Shown here one piece after another: positions 38,340-54,000 of a stretch of 64,000 nucleotides of DNA. Numbering within the stretch: position 1 is the stretch's first letter; every line of letters begins with the position of its first letter. The stretch covers positions 16,358,265-16,422,264 of the forward strand of contig NC_092573.1 in NCBI RefSeq assembly GCF_037975245.1, given 5' to 3'. The translations under genes were made by a program, and so were the position numbers. Origin of the DNA: Apostichopus japonicus (lineage: Eukaryota > Echinodermata > Holothuroidea > Aspidochirotida > Stichopodidae). The notes below the pieces were generated by a model. The model saw nothing but the letters and a program-made list of their open reading frames with translations, did no database searches and was not told the origin of the DNA.

Positions 38340-38352
38340 CCCACTCAACAAG
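38340..38352. other. Junction of an internal deletion of about 267 bp
   Basis: CATTCCCACTCAAC, normally followed by TAGTGGAATGAC, runs directly into AAGGATGAATACAC, normally preceded by CATCCCATTCAAC. The shared CAYTCAAC at both breakpoints suggests a microhomology-mediated or slipped-exchange event. The result is one shortened monomer and a 1343-bp anchor spacing (37611 to 38954). Confidence 0.9.
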
Positions 38353-39756
38353 GATGAATACACATAAAATCCTATGCTTTCAAATATTTGATCCTAACGA
38401 TAGCCCTAAAACATACATATAGCTGCTTTCCCAGTTTCCCCCTCCAGCAACACCCCCCCCCCTTTTGCCCCACATGATGGTTCCACATATGGGTGGAGCC
38501 TGTAAAAGTTGGACAAGGCTATTTTCTACACTGATGTATTTGAGATTAAGCAGTTCATCAATTTGGAATGACAACAAAACTTTGAAACGGTGGAAATAAG
38601 ATGGTCAAAAACTAATATTAGACTGTTCATTAAATTCTCACACACATTATGGGGACCCTAATAGTTGGGGAAAAAAAAAAACATTCTACTTTACATTTAA
38701 TATACATCACCTTAATCTATGCTGTTGGAAATGGTGAAAAAAAAAATTCTCAAACAATAGGAGAAAGCCATAACAGTGTACATCCCTATTTTCTCTATGA
38801 TATATCAAATTGTATGAATGTAGCACATGCAACAGCATATATATTCTGATTAGGGCTTTCCAATCATCCCCACCCCTCATTCCCACTCAACTAGTGGAAT
38901 GACATCAAAACATTATTTATACATAATATCACATTATTAGGGCGTTATGGAGGTCTGACCCTGTATACGGTACCTGATTCCATAGTAACCCACACCACTT
39001 GCCACATGCAATGATCTAAATAGAGTGATAGTGTACAAACTGTAATTTTCAGGACATATCAAACTTTACGTAGCAGGGAGAAAAGCAAATAGACGACCAA
39101 GAGGGCAGCCAAGTCAATTGGACCCCCCCCCCACCCCTCCCCGACCCTCCATCCCATTCAACAAGGATGAATACACATAAAATCCTATGCTTTCAAATAT
39201 TTGATCCTAATGATAGCCCTAGAACATACATATAGCTGCTTTCCCAGTTTCCCCCTCCAGCAACAACCCCCCCCTTTTGCCCCACATGATGGTTCCACAT
39301 ATGGGTGGAGCCTGTAAAAGTTGGACAAGGCTATTTTCTACACTGATGTATTTGAGATTAAGCAGTTCATCAATTTGGAATGACAACAAAACTTTGAAAC
39401 GGTGGAAATAAGATGGTCAAAAATTAATATTAGACTGTTCATTAAATTCTCACACACATTGGGACCCTAATAGTAAGAAAAAAAACCCTTTGACATTACA
39501 TTTAATATACATCACCTTAATCTATGCTGTTGGAAATGGTCAAAAAAATCTTTCTCAAACAATAGGAGAAAACCATATCAGTGTACATCCCTATTTTCTC
39601 TCTAATATATCAAATTGTATGAATGTAGCACATGCAACAGCATATATTCTGATTAGGGCTTTCCAATCATCCCCACCCCTCATTCCCACTCAACTAGTGG
39701 AATGACATCAAAACATTATTTATACATAATATCACAATATTAGGGCGTTATGGAGG

Positions 39757-42700
39757 TCTGACCCTGTATAGGGTATCTAATTCCATAGTAACCCACACCA
39801 CTTGACATATGCAATAAACTAGATAGAGTGATAGTGTACAAACTGTAATTTTCAGGACATATCAAACTTTACGTAGCAGGTAGAAAAGCAAATAGACGAC
39901 CAAGAGGGCACGTAAGTCACTTGGACCCCCCCACCCCTCCTCGACCCTCCATCCCATTCAACAAGGATGAATACACATAAAATTCTATGCTTTCAAATAT
40001 CTGATCCTAATGATAGCCCTAGAACCTACAAATAGCTGCTTTCCCAGTTTCCCCCTCCAGCAACACCCCCCCCCCCCCCTTTTGCCCCACATGATGGTTC
40101 CACATATGGGTGGAGCCTGTAAAAGTTGGACAAGGTTATTTTCTACACTGATGTATTTGAGATTAAGCAGTTCATCAATTTGGAATGACATCGAAACTTT
40201 GAAAAGGTGGAAATAAGATGGTCAAAAACTAATATTAGACTGTTCATTAAATTCTCACACACATTATGGGGACCCTAATAGTTGGGGAAAAAAAAAACAT
40301 TCTACTTTACATTTAATATACATCACCTTAATCTATGCTGTTGGAAATGGTGAAAAAAAAAATTTCTCAAACAATAGGAGAAAGCCATAACAGTGTACAT
40401 CCCTATTTTCTCTATGATATATCAAATTGTATGAATGTAGCACATGCAACAGCATATATATTCTGATTAGGGCTTTCCAATCATCCCCACCCCTCATTCC
40501 CACTCAACTAGTGGAATGACATCAAAACATTATTTATACATAATATCACATTATTAGGGCGTTATGGAGGTCTGACCCTGTATACGGTACCTGATTCCAT
40601 AGTAACCCACACCACTTGCCACATGCAATGATCTAAATAGAGTGATAGTGTACAAACTGTAATTTTCAGGACATATCAAACTTTACGTAGCAGGTAGAAA
40701 AGCAAATAGACGACCAAGAGGGCACGTAAGTCACTTGGACCCCCCCACCCCTCCTCGACCCTCCATCCCATTCAACAAGGATGAATACACATAAAATTCT
40801 ATGCTTTCAAATATCTGATCCTAATGATAGCCCTAGAACCTACAAATAGCTGCTTTCCCAGTTTCCCCCTCCAGCAACACCCCCCCCCCTTTTGCCCCAC
40901 ATGATGGTTCCACATATGGGTGGAGCCTGTAAAAGTTGGACAAGGTTATTTTCTACACTGATGTATTTGAGATTAAGCAGTTCATCAATTTGGAATGACA
41001 TCGAAACTTTGAAAAGGTGGAAATAAGATGGTCAAAAACTAATATTAGACTGTTCATTAAATTCTCACACACATTGGGACCCTAATAGTAAGAAAAAAAA
41101 CCCTTTGACATTACATTTAATATACATCACCTTAATCTATGCTGTTGGAAATGGTCAAAAAAATCTTTCTCAAACAATAGGAGAAAACCATATCAGTGTA
41201 CATCCCTATTTTCTCTCTAATATATCAAATTGTATGAATGTAGCACATGCAACAGCATATATTCTGATTAGGGCTTTCCAATCATCCCCACCCCTCATTC
41301 CCACTCAACTAGTGGAATGACATCAAAACATTATTTATACATAATATCACAATATTAGGGCGTTATGGAGGTCTGACCCTGTATAGGGTACCTAATTCCA
41401 TAGTAACTCACACCACTTGACATATGCAATGAGCTAGATAGAGTGATAGTGTACAAACTGTAATTTTCAGGACATATCAAACTTTACGTAGCAGGTAGAA
41501 AAGCAAATAGACGACCAAGAGGGCACATAAGTCACTTGGACCCCCCCACCCCTCCTCGACCCTCCATCCCATTCAACAAGGATGAATACACATAAAATTC
41601 TATGCTTTCAAATATCTGATCCTAATGATAGCCCTAGAACCTACAAATAGCTGCTTTCCCAGTTTCCCCCTCCAGCAACCCCCCCCCCCCCCTTTTGCCG
41701 CACATGATGGTTCCACATATGGGTGGAGCCTGTAAAAGTTGGACAAGGTTATTTTCTACACTGATGTATTTGAGATTAAGCAGTTCATCAATTTGGAATG
41801 ACATCGAAACTTTGAAAAGGTGGAAATAAGATGGTCAAAAACTAATATTAGACTGTTCATTAAATTCTCACACACATTATGGGGACCCTAATAGTTGGGG
41901 GAAAAAAAAAACATTCTACTTTACATTTAATATACATCACCTTAATCTATGCTGTTGGAAATGGTGAAAAAAAAAATTTCTCAAACAATAGGAGAAAGCC
42001 ATAACAGTGTACATCCCTATTTTCTCTATGATATATCAAATTGTATGAATGTAGCACATGCAACAGCATATATATTCTGATTAGGGCTTTCCAATCATCC
42101 CCACCCCTCATTCCCACTCAACTAGTGGAATGACATCAAAACATTATTTATACATAATATCACATTATTAGGGCGTTATGGAGGTCTGACCCTGTATACG
42201 GTACCTGATTCCATAGTAACCCACACCACTTGCCACATGCAATGATCTAAATAGAGTGATAGTGTACAAACTGTAATTTTCAGGACATATCAAACTTTAC
42301 GTAGCAGGTAGAAAAGCAAATAGACGACCAAGAGGGCACGTAAGTCACTTGGACCCCCCCACCCCTCCTCGACCCTCCATCCCATTCAACAAGGATGAAT
42401 ACACATAAAATTCTATGCTTTCAAATATCTGATCCTAATGATAGCCCTAGAACCTACAAATAGCTGCTTTCCCAGTTTCCCCCTCCAGCAACACCCCCCC
42501 CCCCTTTTGCCCCACATGATGGTTCCACATATGGGTGGAGCCTGTAAAAGTTGGACAAGGTTATTTTCTACACTGATGTATTTGAAATTAAGCAGTTCAT
42601 CAATTTGGAATGACATCGAAACTTTGAAAAGGTGGAAATAAGATGGTCAAAAACTAATATTAGACTGTTCATTAAATTCTCACACACATTATGGGGACCC

Positions 42701-45700
42701 TAATAGTTGGGGAAAAAAAAAAACATTCTACTTTACATTTAATATACATCACCTTAATCTATGCTGTTGGAAATGGTGAAAAAAAAAATTTCTCAAACAA
42801 TAGGAGAAAGCCATAACAGTGTACATCCCTATTTTCTCTATGATATATCAAATTGTATGAATGTAGCACATGCAACAGCATATATATTCTGATTAGGGCT
42901 TTCCAATCATCCCCACCCCTCATTCCCACTCAACTAGTGGAATGACATCAAAACATTATTTATACATAATATCACATTATTAGGGCGTTATGGAGGTCTG
43001 ACCCTGTATACGGTACCTGATTCCATAGTAACCCACACCACTTGCCACATGCAATGAGCTAGATAGTGTGATAGTGTACAAACTGTAATTTTCAGGACAT
43101 ATCAAACTTTACGTAGCAGGTAGAAAAGCAAATAGACGACCAAGAGGGCACGTAAGTCACTTGGACCCCCCCACCCCTCCTCGACCCTCCATCCCATTCA
43201 ACAAGGATGAATACACATAAAATTCTATGCTTTCAAATATCTGATCCTAATGATAGCCCTAGAACCTACAAATAGCTGCTTTCCCAGTTTCCCCCTCCAG
43301 TAACACCCCCCCCTTTTGCCCCACATGATGGTTCCACATATGGGTGGAGCCTGTAAAAGTTGGACAAGGCTATTTTCTACACTGATGTATTTGAGATTAA
43401 GCAGTTCACCAATTTGGAATGACATCAAAACTTTGAAACGGTGGAAATAAGATGGTCAAAAATTAATATTAGACTGTTCATTAAATTCTCACACACATTG
43501 GGACCCTAATAGTAAGAAAAAAAACCCTTTGACATTACATTTAATATACATCACCTTAATCTATGCTGTTGGAAATGGTCAAAAAAATCTTTCTCAAACA
43601 ATAGGAGAAAACCATATCAGTGTACATCCCTATTTTCTCTCTAATATATCAAATTGTATGAATGTAGCACATGCAACAGCATATATTCTGATTAGGGCTT
43701 TCCAATCATCCCCACCCCTCATTCCCACTCAACTAGTGGAATGACATCAAAACATTATTTATACATAATATCACAATATTAGGGCGTTATGGAGGTCTGA
43801 CCCTGTATAGGGTACCTAATTCCATAGTAACTCACACCACTTGACATATGCAATGAGCTAGATAGAGTGATAGTGTACAAACTGTAATTTTCAGGACATA
43901 TCAAACTTTACGTAGCAGGTAGAAAAGCAAATAGACGACCAAGAGGGCACATAAGTCACTTGGACCCCCCCACCCCTCCTCGACCCTCCATCCCATTCAA
44001 CAAGGATGAATACACATAAAATTCTATGCTTTCAAATATCTGATCCTAATGATAGCCCTAGAACCTACAAATAGCTGCTTTCCCAGTTTCCCCCTCCAGC
44101 AACACCCCCCCCCTCCTTTTGCCCCACATGATGGTTCCACATATGGGTGGAGCCTGTAAAAGTTGGACAAGGTTATTTTCTACACTGATGTATTTAAGAT
44201 TAAGCAGTTCACCAATTTGGAATGACATCGAAACTTTGAAAAGGTGGAAATAAGATGGTCAAAAACTAATATTAGACTGTTCATTAAATTCTCACACACA
44301 TTATGGGGACCCTAATAGTTGGGGAAAAAAAAAAACATTCTACTTTACATTTAATATACATCACCTTAATCTATGCTGTTGGAAATGGTGAAAAAAAAAA
44401 TTCTCAAACAATAGGAGAAAGCCATAACAGTGTACATCCCTATTTTCTCTCTAATATATCAAATTGTATGAATGTAGCACATGCAACAGCATATATATTC
44501 TGATTAGGGCTTTCCAATCATCCCCACCCCTCATTCTCACTCAACTAGTGGAATGACATCAAAACATTATTTATACATAATATCACATTATTAGGGCGTT
44601 ATGGAGGTCTGACCCTGTATACGGTACCTGATTCCATAGTAACCCACACCACTTGCCACATGCAATGATCTAAATAGAGTGATAGTGTACAAACTGTAAT
44701 TTTCAGGACATATCAAACTTTACGTAGCAGGGAGAAAAGCAAATAGACGACCAATAGGGCAGCCAAGTCAATTGGACACCCCCCACCCCTCCCCGACCCT
44801 CCATCCCATTCAACAAGGATGAATACACATAAAATTCTATGCTTTCAAATATTTGATCCTAATGATAGCCCTAGAACATACATATAGCTGCTTTCCCAGT
44901 TTCCCCCTCCAGCAACACCGCCCCCCTTTTGCCCCACATGATGGTTCCACATATGGGTGGAGCCTGTAAAAGTTGGACAAGGTTATTTTCTACACTGATG
45001 TATTTGAGATTAAGCAGTTCATCAATTTGGAATGACAACAAAACTTTGAAACGGTGGAAATAAGATGGTCAAAAATTAATATTAGACTGTTCATTAAATT
45101 TTCACACACATTGGGACCCTAATAGTAAAAAAAAAACCCTTTGACATTACATTTAATATACATCACCTTAATCTATGCTGTTGGAAATGGTCAAAAAAAT
45201 CTTTCTCAAACAATAGGAGAAAGCCATAACAGTGTACATCCCTATTTTCTCTCTAATATATCAAATTGTATGAATGTAGCACATGCAATAGCATATATTC
45301 TGATGAGGGCTTTCCAATCATCCCCACCCCTCATTCCCACTCAACTAGTGGAATGACATCAAAACATTATTTATACATAATATCACAATATTAGGGCGTT
45401 ATGGAAGTCTGACCCTGTATTATGGTACCTAATTCCATAGTAACCCACACCACTTGACATATGCAATGAGCTAGATAGAGTGATAGTGTACAAACTGTAA
45501 TTTTCAGGACATATCAAACTTTACGTAGCAGGGAGAAAAGCAAATAGACGACCAATAGGGCAGCCAAGTCAATTGGACCCCCCCTCCCCCCTCCCCGACC
45601 CTCCATCCCATTCAACAAGGATGAATACACATAAAATCCTATGCTTTCAAATATTTGATCCTAATGATAGCCCTAGAACATACATATAGCTGCTTTCCCA

Positions 45701-46214
45701 GTTTCCCCCTCCAGCAAGACCCCCCCCCCCCTTTTGCCCCACATGATGGTTCCACATATGGGTGGAGCCTGTAAAAGTTGGACAAGGTTATTTTCTACAC
45801 TGATGTATTTGAGATTAAGCAGTTCATCAATTTGGAATGACAACAAAACTTTGAAACGGTGGAAATAAGATGGTCAAAAATTAATATTAGACTGTTCATT
45901 AAATTCTTACACACATTGGGACCCTAATAGTAAAAAAAAAAACCCTTTGACATTACATTTAATATACATCACCTTAATCTATGCTGTTGGAAATGGTAAA
46001 CAAATCTTTCTCAAACAATAGGAGAAAGCCATAACAGTGTACATCCCTATTTTCTCTATGATATATCAAATTGTATGAATACAGCACATGCAACAGCATA
46101 TATATTCTGATTAGGGCTTTCCAATCATCCCCACCCCTCATTCCCACTCAACTAGTGAAATGACATCAAAACATTATTTATACATAATATCACATTATTA
46201 GGGCGTTATGGAGG
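39757..46214 (-). repeat. Region of alternating A and B monomers (dimer-like)
   Basis: B monomers begin with TAGGGTACCTAATTCC, TTGACATATGCAATGAGCT and an AATATTAGGG end. A monomers begin with TACGGTACCTGATTCC, TTGCCACATGCAATGATCT and an ATTATTAGGG end. Anchors at 39757 (B, with GGTATC), 40571 (A), 41372 (B), 42185 (A), 42997 (A), 43796 (B), 44608 (A) and 45408 (B-like) show near-alternation with spacings of about 800 and 813. B monomers also occur near 26790, 29199, 30802, 35180, 35986, 55068, 55875, 58298, 59107, 60719 and 62325. Confidence 0.75.
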
Positions 46215-46425
46215 TCTGACCCTGTATACGGTACCTGATTCCATAGTAACCCACACCACTTGCCACATGCAATGATCTAGATAGAGTGATAGTGTACAAA
46301 CTGTAATTTTCAGGACATATCAAACTTTACGTAGCAGGGAGAAAAGCAAATAGACGACCAATAGGGCAGCCAAGTCAATTGGACACCCCCCACCCCTCCC
46401 TGACCCTCCATCCCATTCAACAAGG

Positions 46426-49079
46426 ATGAATACACATAAAATCCTATGCTTTCAAATATTTGATCCTAATGATAGCTCTAACCTACATATAGCTGCTTTC
46501 CCAGTTTCCCCCTCCAGCAACCCCCCCCCCTCCCTTTTGCCCAACATTATGGTTCCACATATGGGTGGAGCCTGTAAAAGTTGGACAAGATCAATTTCTA
46601 CACTGATGCATTTGAGATTAAGCAGTTCATCAATTTGGAATGACATCGAAACTTTGAAACGGTGAAAATAAGATGGTCAAAAACTAATATTAGACTGTTC
46701 ATTAAATTCTCACACACATTATGGGGACCCTAATAGTTGGAGAAAAAAAAACATTCTACCTTACATTTAATATACATCACCTTAATCTATGCTGTTGGAA
46801 ATGGTCAAAAAAATCTTTCTCAAACAATAGGAGAAAGCCATAACAGTGTACATCCCTATTTTCTCTATGATATATCAAATTGTATGAATACAGCACATGC
46901 AACAGCATATATATTCTGATTAGGGCTTTCCAATCATCCCCACCCCTCATTCCCACTGAACTAGTGAAATGACATCAAAACATTATTTATACATAATATC
47001 ACATTATTAGGGCGTTATGGAGGTCTGACCCTGTATACGGTACCTGATTCCATAGTAACCCACACCACTTGCCACATGCAATGATCTAGATAGAGTGATA
47101 GTGTACAAACTGTAATTTTCAGGACATATCAAACTTTACGTAGCAGGTAGAAAAGCAAATAGACGACCAATAGGGCAGCCAAGTCAATTGGACACCCCCC
47201 ACCCCTCCCCGACCCTCCATCCCATTCAACAAGGATGAATACACATAAAATCCTATGCTTTCAAATATTTGATCCTAATGATAGCCCTAGAACATACATA
47301 TAGCTGCTTTCCCAGTTTCCCCCTCCAGCAACACCCCCCCCCTTTTGCCCCACATGATGGTTCCACATATGGGTGGAGCCTGTAAAAGTTGGACAAGGTT
47401 ATTTTCTACACTGATGTATTTGAGATTAAGCAGTTCACCAATTTGGAATGACAACAAAACTTTGAAACGGTGGAAATAAGATGGTCAAAAATTAATATTA
47501 GACTGTTCATTAAATTCTTACACACATTGGGACCCTAATAGTAAAAAAAAAAACCCTTTGACATTACATTTAATATACATCACCTTAATCTATGCTGTTG
47601 GAAATGGTCAAAAAAATCTTTTCAAACAATAGGAGAAAGCAATAACAGTGTACATCCCTATTTTCTCTCTAATATATCAAATTGTATGAATGTAGCACAT
47701 GCAACAGCATATATTCTGATTAGGGCTTTCCAATCATCCCCACCCCTCATTCCCACTCAACTAGTGGAATGACATCAAAACATTATTTATACATAATATC
47801 ACAATATTAGGGCGTTATGAGGGTCTGACCCTGTATACGGTAACAAATTCCATAGTAACCCACACCACTTGCCATATGCAATGAGCTAGATAGAGTGATA
47901 GTGTACAAACTGTAATTTTCAGGACATATCAAACTTTACGTAACAGGTAGAAAAGCAAATAGACGACCAATAGGGCAGCCAAGTCAATTGGACACCCCCC
48001 ACCCCTCCCCTACCCTCCATCCCATTCAACAAGGATGAATACACATAAAATCCTATGCTTTCAAATATTTGATCCTAATGATAGCTCTAACCTACATATA
48101 GCTGCCTACCCAGTTTCCCCCTTCAGCAATCCCCCCCCCCCCCTTTTGCCCAACATTATGGTTCCACATATGGGTGGAGCCTGTAAAAGTTGGACAAGAT
48201 CATTTTCTACACTGATGTATTTGAGATTAAGCAGTTCATCAATTTGGAATGACATCAAAACTTTGAAACGGTGAAAATAAGATGGTCAAAAATTAATATT
48301 AGAATGTTCATTAAATTCTCACACACATTATGGGGACCCTAATAGTTGAAAAAAAAACCTTCTACTTTACATTTAATATACATCACCTTAATCTATGCTG
48401 TTGGAAATGGTAAAAAAATCTTTCTCAAACTATAGGAGAAAGCCATAACAGTGTACATCCCTATGTTCTCTATGATATATCAAATTGTATGAATACAGCA
48501 CATGCAACAGCATATATATTCTGATTAGGGCTTTCCAATCATCCCCACCCCTCATTCCCACTCAACTAGTGAAATGACATCAAAACATTATTTATACATA
48601 ATATCACATTATTAGGGCGTTATGGAGGTCTGACCCTGTATACGGTACCTGATTCCATAGTAACCCACACCACTTGCCACATGCAATGATCTAGATAGAG
48701 TGATAGTGTACAAACTGTAATTTTCAGGACATATCAAACTTTACGTAGCAGGTAGAAAAGCAAATAGACGACCAATAGGGCAGCCAAGTCAATTGGACAC
48801 CCCCCACCCCTCCCCGACCCTCCATCCCATTCAACAAGGATGAATACACATAAAATCCTATGCTTTCAAATATTTGATCCTAATGATAGCTCTAACCTAC
48901 ATATAGCTGCTTTCCCAGTTTCTCCCTCCAGCAACCCCCCCCCCTCCCTTTTGCCCAACATTATGGTTCCACATATGGGTGGAGCCTGTAAAAGTTGGAC
49001 AAGATCAATTTCTACACTGATGCATTTGAGATTAAGCAGTTCATCAATTTGGAATGACATCGAAACTTTGAAACGGTGA
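46426..49079 (-). repeat. Three-monomer repeat, lag 2414 bp
   Basis: The segments starting at 46426 and 48840 are nearly identical, including the uncommon AAGATCAATTTCTACACTG change and TTGGAGAAAAAAAAACATTC. The same uncommon change is also seen near 25551, so the variant has travelled within the array. Confidence 0.75.
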
Positions 49080-51050
49080 AAATAAGATGGTCAAAAATTA
49101 ATATTAGACTGTTCATTCAATTCTCACACACATTATGGGGACCCTAATAGTTGGAGAAAAAAAAACATTCTACCTTACATTTAATATACATCACCTTAAT
49201 CTATGCTGTTGGAAATGGTAAAAAAAATCTTTCTCAAACAATAGGAGAAAGCCATAACAGTGTACATCCCTATTTTCTCTATGATATATCAAATTGTATG
49301 AATACAGCACATGCAACAGCATATATATTCTGATTAGGGCTTTCCAATCATCCCCACCCCTCATTCCCACTCAACTAGTGAAATGACATCAAAACATTAT
49401 TTATACATAATATCACATTATTAGGGCGTTATGAGGGTCTGACCCTGTATACGGTACCTGATTCCATAGTAACCCACACCACTTGCCACATGCAATGATC
49501 TAGATAGAGTGATAGTGTACAAACTGTAATTTTCAGGACATATCAAACTTTACGTAGCAGGTAGAAAAGCAAATAGACGACCAATAGGGCAGCCAAGTCA
49601 ATTGGACACCCCCCACCCCTCCCCGACCCTCCATCCCATTCAACAAGGATGAATACACATAAAATCCTATGCTTTCAAATATTTGATCCTAATGATAGCT
49701 CTAACCTACATATAGCTGCTTTCCCAGTTTCCCCCTCCAGCAATCCCCCCCCCCCCCTCCCTTTTGCCCAACACTATGGTTCCACATATGGGTGGAGCCT
49801 GTAAAAGTTGGACAAGATCATTTTCTACACTGATGCATTTGAGATTAAGCAGTTCATCAATTTGGAATGACATCAAAACTTTGAAACGGTGAAAATAAGA
49901 TGGTCAAAAATTAATATTAGGCTGTTCATTAATTCTCACACACATTGGGACCCTAATAGTTGAAAAAAAAACCTTCTACTTAACATTTAATATACATCAC
50001 CTTAATCTATGCTGTTGGAAATGGTGAAAAAATCTTTCTCAAACAATAGGAGAAAGCCATAACAGTGTACATCCCTATTTTCTCTATAATATATCAAATT
50101 ATATGAATACAGCACATACAACAGCATATATATTCTGATTAGGGCTTTCCAATCATCCCCACCCCTCATTCCCACTCAACTAGTGGAATGACATCAAAAC
50201 ATTATTTATACATAATATCACATTATTAGGGCGTTATGAGGGTCTGACCCTGTATACGGTACCTGATTCCATAGTAACCCACACCACTTGCCCCATGCAA
50301 TGATCTAGATAGAGTGATAGTGTACAAACTGTAATTTTCAGGACATATCAAACTTTACGTAGCAGGTAGAAAAGCAAATAGATGACCAATAGGGCAGCCA
50401 AGTCAATTGGACACCCCCCACCCCTCCCCTACCCTCCATCCCATTCAACAAGGATGAATACACATAAAATCCTATGCTTTCAAATATTTGATCCTAATGA
50501 TAGCTCTAACCTACATATAGCTGCTTTCCCAGTTTCCCCCTTCAGCAATCCCCCCCCCCCCCCTTTTGCCCAACATTATGGTTCCACATATGGGTGGAGC
50601 CTGTAAAAGTTGGACAAGATCATTTCCTACACTGATGTATTTGAGATTAAGCAGTTCATCAATTTGGAATGACATCAAAACTTTGAAACGGTGAAAATAA
50701 GATGGTCAAAAACTAATATTAGACTGTTCATTAAATTCTCACACACATTATGGGGACCCTAATAGTTGGAGAAAAAAAACCTTCTACTTTACATTTAATA
50801 TACATCACCTTAATCTATGCTGTTTGAAATGGTAAAAAAATCTTTCTCAAACAATAGGAGAAAGCCATAACAGTGTACATCCCTATTTTCTCTATGATAT
50901 ATCAAATTGTATGAATACAGCACTTGCAACAGCATATATATTCTGATTAGGGCTTTCCAATCATCCCCACCCCTCATTCCCACTCAACTAGTGAAATGAC
51001 ATCAAAACATTATTTATACATAATATCACATTATTAGGGCGTTATGGAGG

Positions 51051-54000
51051 TCTGACCCTGTATACGGTACCTGATTCCATAGTAACCCACACCACTTGCC
51101 ACATGCAATGATCTAGATAGAGTGATAGTGTACAAACTGTAATTTTCAGGACATATCAAACTTTACGTAGCAGGTAGAAAAGCAAATAGACGACCAATAG
51201 GGCAGCCAAGTCAATTGGACACCCCCCACCCCTCCCCGACCCTCCATCCCATTCAACAAGGATGAATACACATAAAATACCAAATATTTGATCCTAATGA
51301 TAGCTCTAACCTACATATAGCTGCTTTCCCAGTTTCCCCCTCCAGCAACCCCCCCCCTCCCTATTGCCCAACATTATGGTTCCACATATGGGTGGAGCCT
51401 GTAAAAGTTGGACAAGATCATTTTCTACACTGATGCATTTGAGATTAAGCAGTTCATCAATTTGGAATGACATCAAAACTTTGAAACGGTGAAAATAAGA
51501 TGGTCAAAAATTAATATTAGACTGTTCATTAAATTCTCACACACATTATGGGGACCCTAATAGTTGGAAAAAAAACCTTCTACTTTACATTTAATATACA
51601 TCACCTTAATCTATGCTGTTGGAAATGGTAAAAAAAATCTTTCTCAAACAATAGGAGAAAGCCATAACAGTGTACATCCCTATTTTCTCTATGATATATC
51701 AAATTGTATGAATACAGCACATGCAACAGCATATATATTCTGATTAGGGCTTTCCAATCATCCCCACCCCTCATTCCCACTCAACTAGTGAAATGACATC
51801 AAAACATTATTTATACATAATATCACAATATTAGGGCGTTATGGAGGTCTGACCCTGTATACGGTACCTGATTCCATAGTAACCCACACCACTTGCCACA
51901 TGCAATGATCTAGATAGAGTGATAGTGTACAAACTGTAATTTTCAGGACATATCAAACTTTACGTAGCAGGTAGAAAAGCAAATAGACGACCAATAGGGC
52001 AGCCAAGTCAATTGGACACCCCCCACCCCTCCCCGACCCTCCATCCCATTCAACAAGGATGAATACACATAAAATCCTATGCTTTCAAATATTTGATCCT
52101 AATGATAGCTCTAACCTACATATAGCTGCTTTCCCAGTTTCCCCCTCCAGCAACCCCCCCCCCCCTCCCTTTTGCCCAACATTATGGTTCCACATATGGG
52201 TGGAGCCTGTAAAAGTTGGACAAGATCATTTTCTACACTGATGCATTTGAGATTAAGCAGTTCATCAATTTGGAATGACATCAAAACTTTGAAACGGTGG
52301 AAATAAGATGGTCAAAAATTAATATTAGACTGTTCATTCAATTCTCACACACATTATGGGGACCCTAATAGTTGGAAAAAAACCCTTCTACTTTACATTT
52401 AATATACATCACCTTAATCTATGCTGTTGGAAATGGTAAAAAAAAAATTCTCAAACAATAGGAGAAAGCCATAACAGTGTACATCCCTATTTTCTCTATG
52501 ATATATCAAATTGTATGAATACAGCACATGCAACAGCATATATATTCTGATTAGGGCTTTCCAATCATCCCCACCCCTCATTCCCACTCAACTAGTGAAA
52601 TGACATCAAAACATTATTTATACATAATATCACATTATTAGGGCGTTATGGAGGTCTGACCCTGTATACGGTACCTGATTCCATAGTAACCCACACCACT
52701 TGCCACATGCAATGATCTAGATAGAGTGATAGTGTACAAACTGTAATTTTCAGGACATATCAAACTTTACGTAGCAGGTAGAAAGCAAATAGACGACCAA
52801 TAGGGCAGCCAAGTCAATTGGACACCCCCCACCCCTCCCCGACCCTCCATCCCATTCAACAAGGATGAATACACATAAAATACCAAATATTTGATCCTAA
52901 TGATAGCTCTAACCTACATATAGCTGCTTTCCCAGTTTCCCCCTCCAGCAACCCCCCCCCCCTCCCTATTGCCCAACATTATGGTTCCACATATGGGTGG
53001 AGCCTGTAAAAGTTGGACAAGATCATTTTCTACACTGATGCATTTGAGATTAAGCAGTTCATCAATTTGGAATGACATCAAAACTTTGAAACGGTGAAAA
53101 TAAGATGGTCAAAAATTAATATTAGACTGTTCATTAAATTCTCACACACATTATGGGGACCCTAATAGTTGGAAAAAAAACCTTCTACTTTACATTTAAT
53201 ATACATCACCTTAATCTATGCTGTTGGAAATGGTAAAAAAAATCTTTCTCAAACAATAGGAGAAAGCCATAACAGTGTACATCCCTATTTTCTCTATGAT
53301 ATATCAAATTGTATGAATACAGCACATGCAACAGCATATATATTCTGATTAGGGCTTTCCAATCATCCCCACCCCTCATTCCCACTCAACTAGTGAAATG
53401 ACATCAAAACATTATTTATACATAATATCACAATATTAGGGCGTTATGGAGGTCTGACCCTGTATACGGTACCTGATTCCATAGTAACCCACACCACTTG
53501 CCACATGCAATGATCTAGATAGAGTGATAGTGTACAAACTGTAATTTTCAGGACATATCAAACTTTACGTAGCAGGTAGAAAAGCAAATAGACGACCAAT
53601 AGGGCAGCCAAGTCAATTGGACACCCCCCACCCCTCCCCGACCCTCCATCCCATTCAACAAGGATGAATACACATAAAATCCTATGCTTTCAAATATTTG
53701 ATCCTAATGATAGCTCTAACCTACATATAGCTGCTTTCCCAGTTTCCCCCTCCAGCAACCCCCCCCCCCCTCCCTTTTGCCCAACATTATGGTTCCACAT
53801 ATGGGTGGAGCCTGTAAAAGTTGGACAAGATCATTTTCTACACTGATGCATTTGAGATTAAGCAGTTCATCAATTTGGAATGACATCAAAACTTTGAAAC
53901 GGTGGAAATAAGATGTTCAAAAATTAATATTAGACTGTTCATTCAATTCTCACACACATTATGGGGACCCTAATAGTTGGAAAAAAACCCTTCTACTTTA

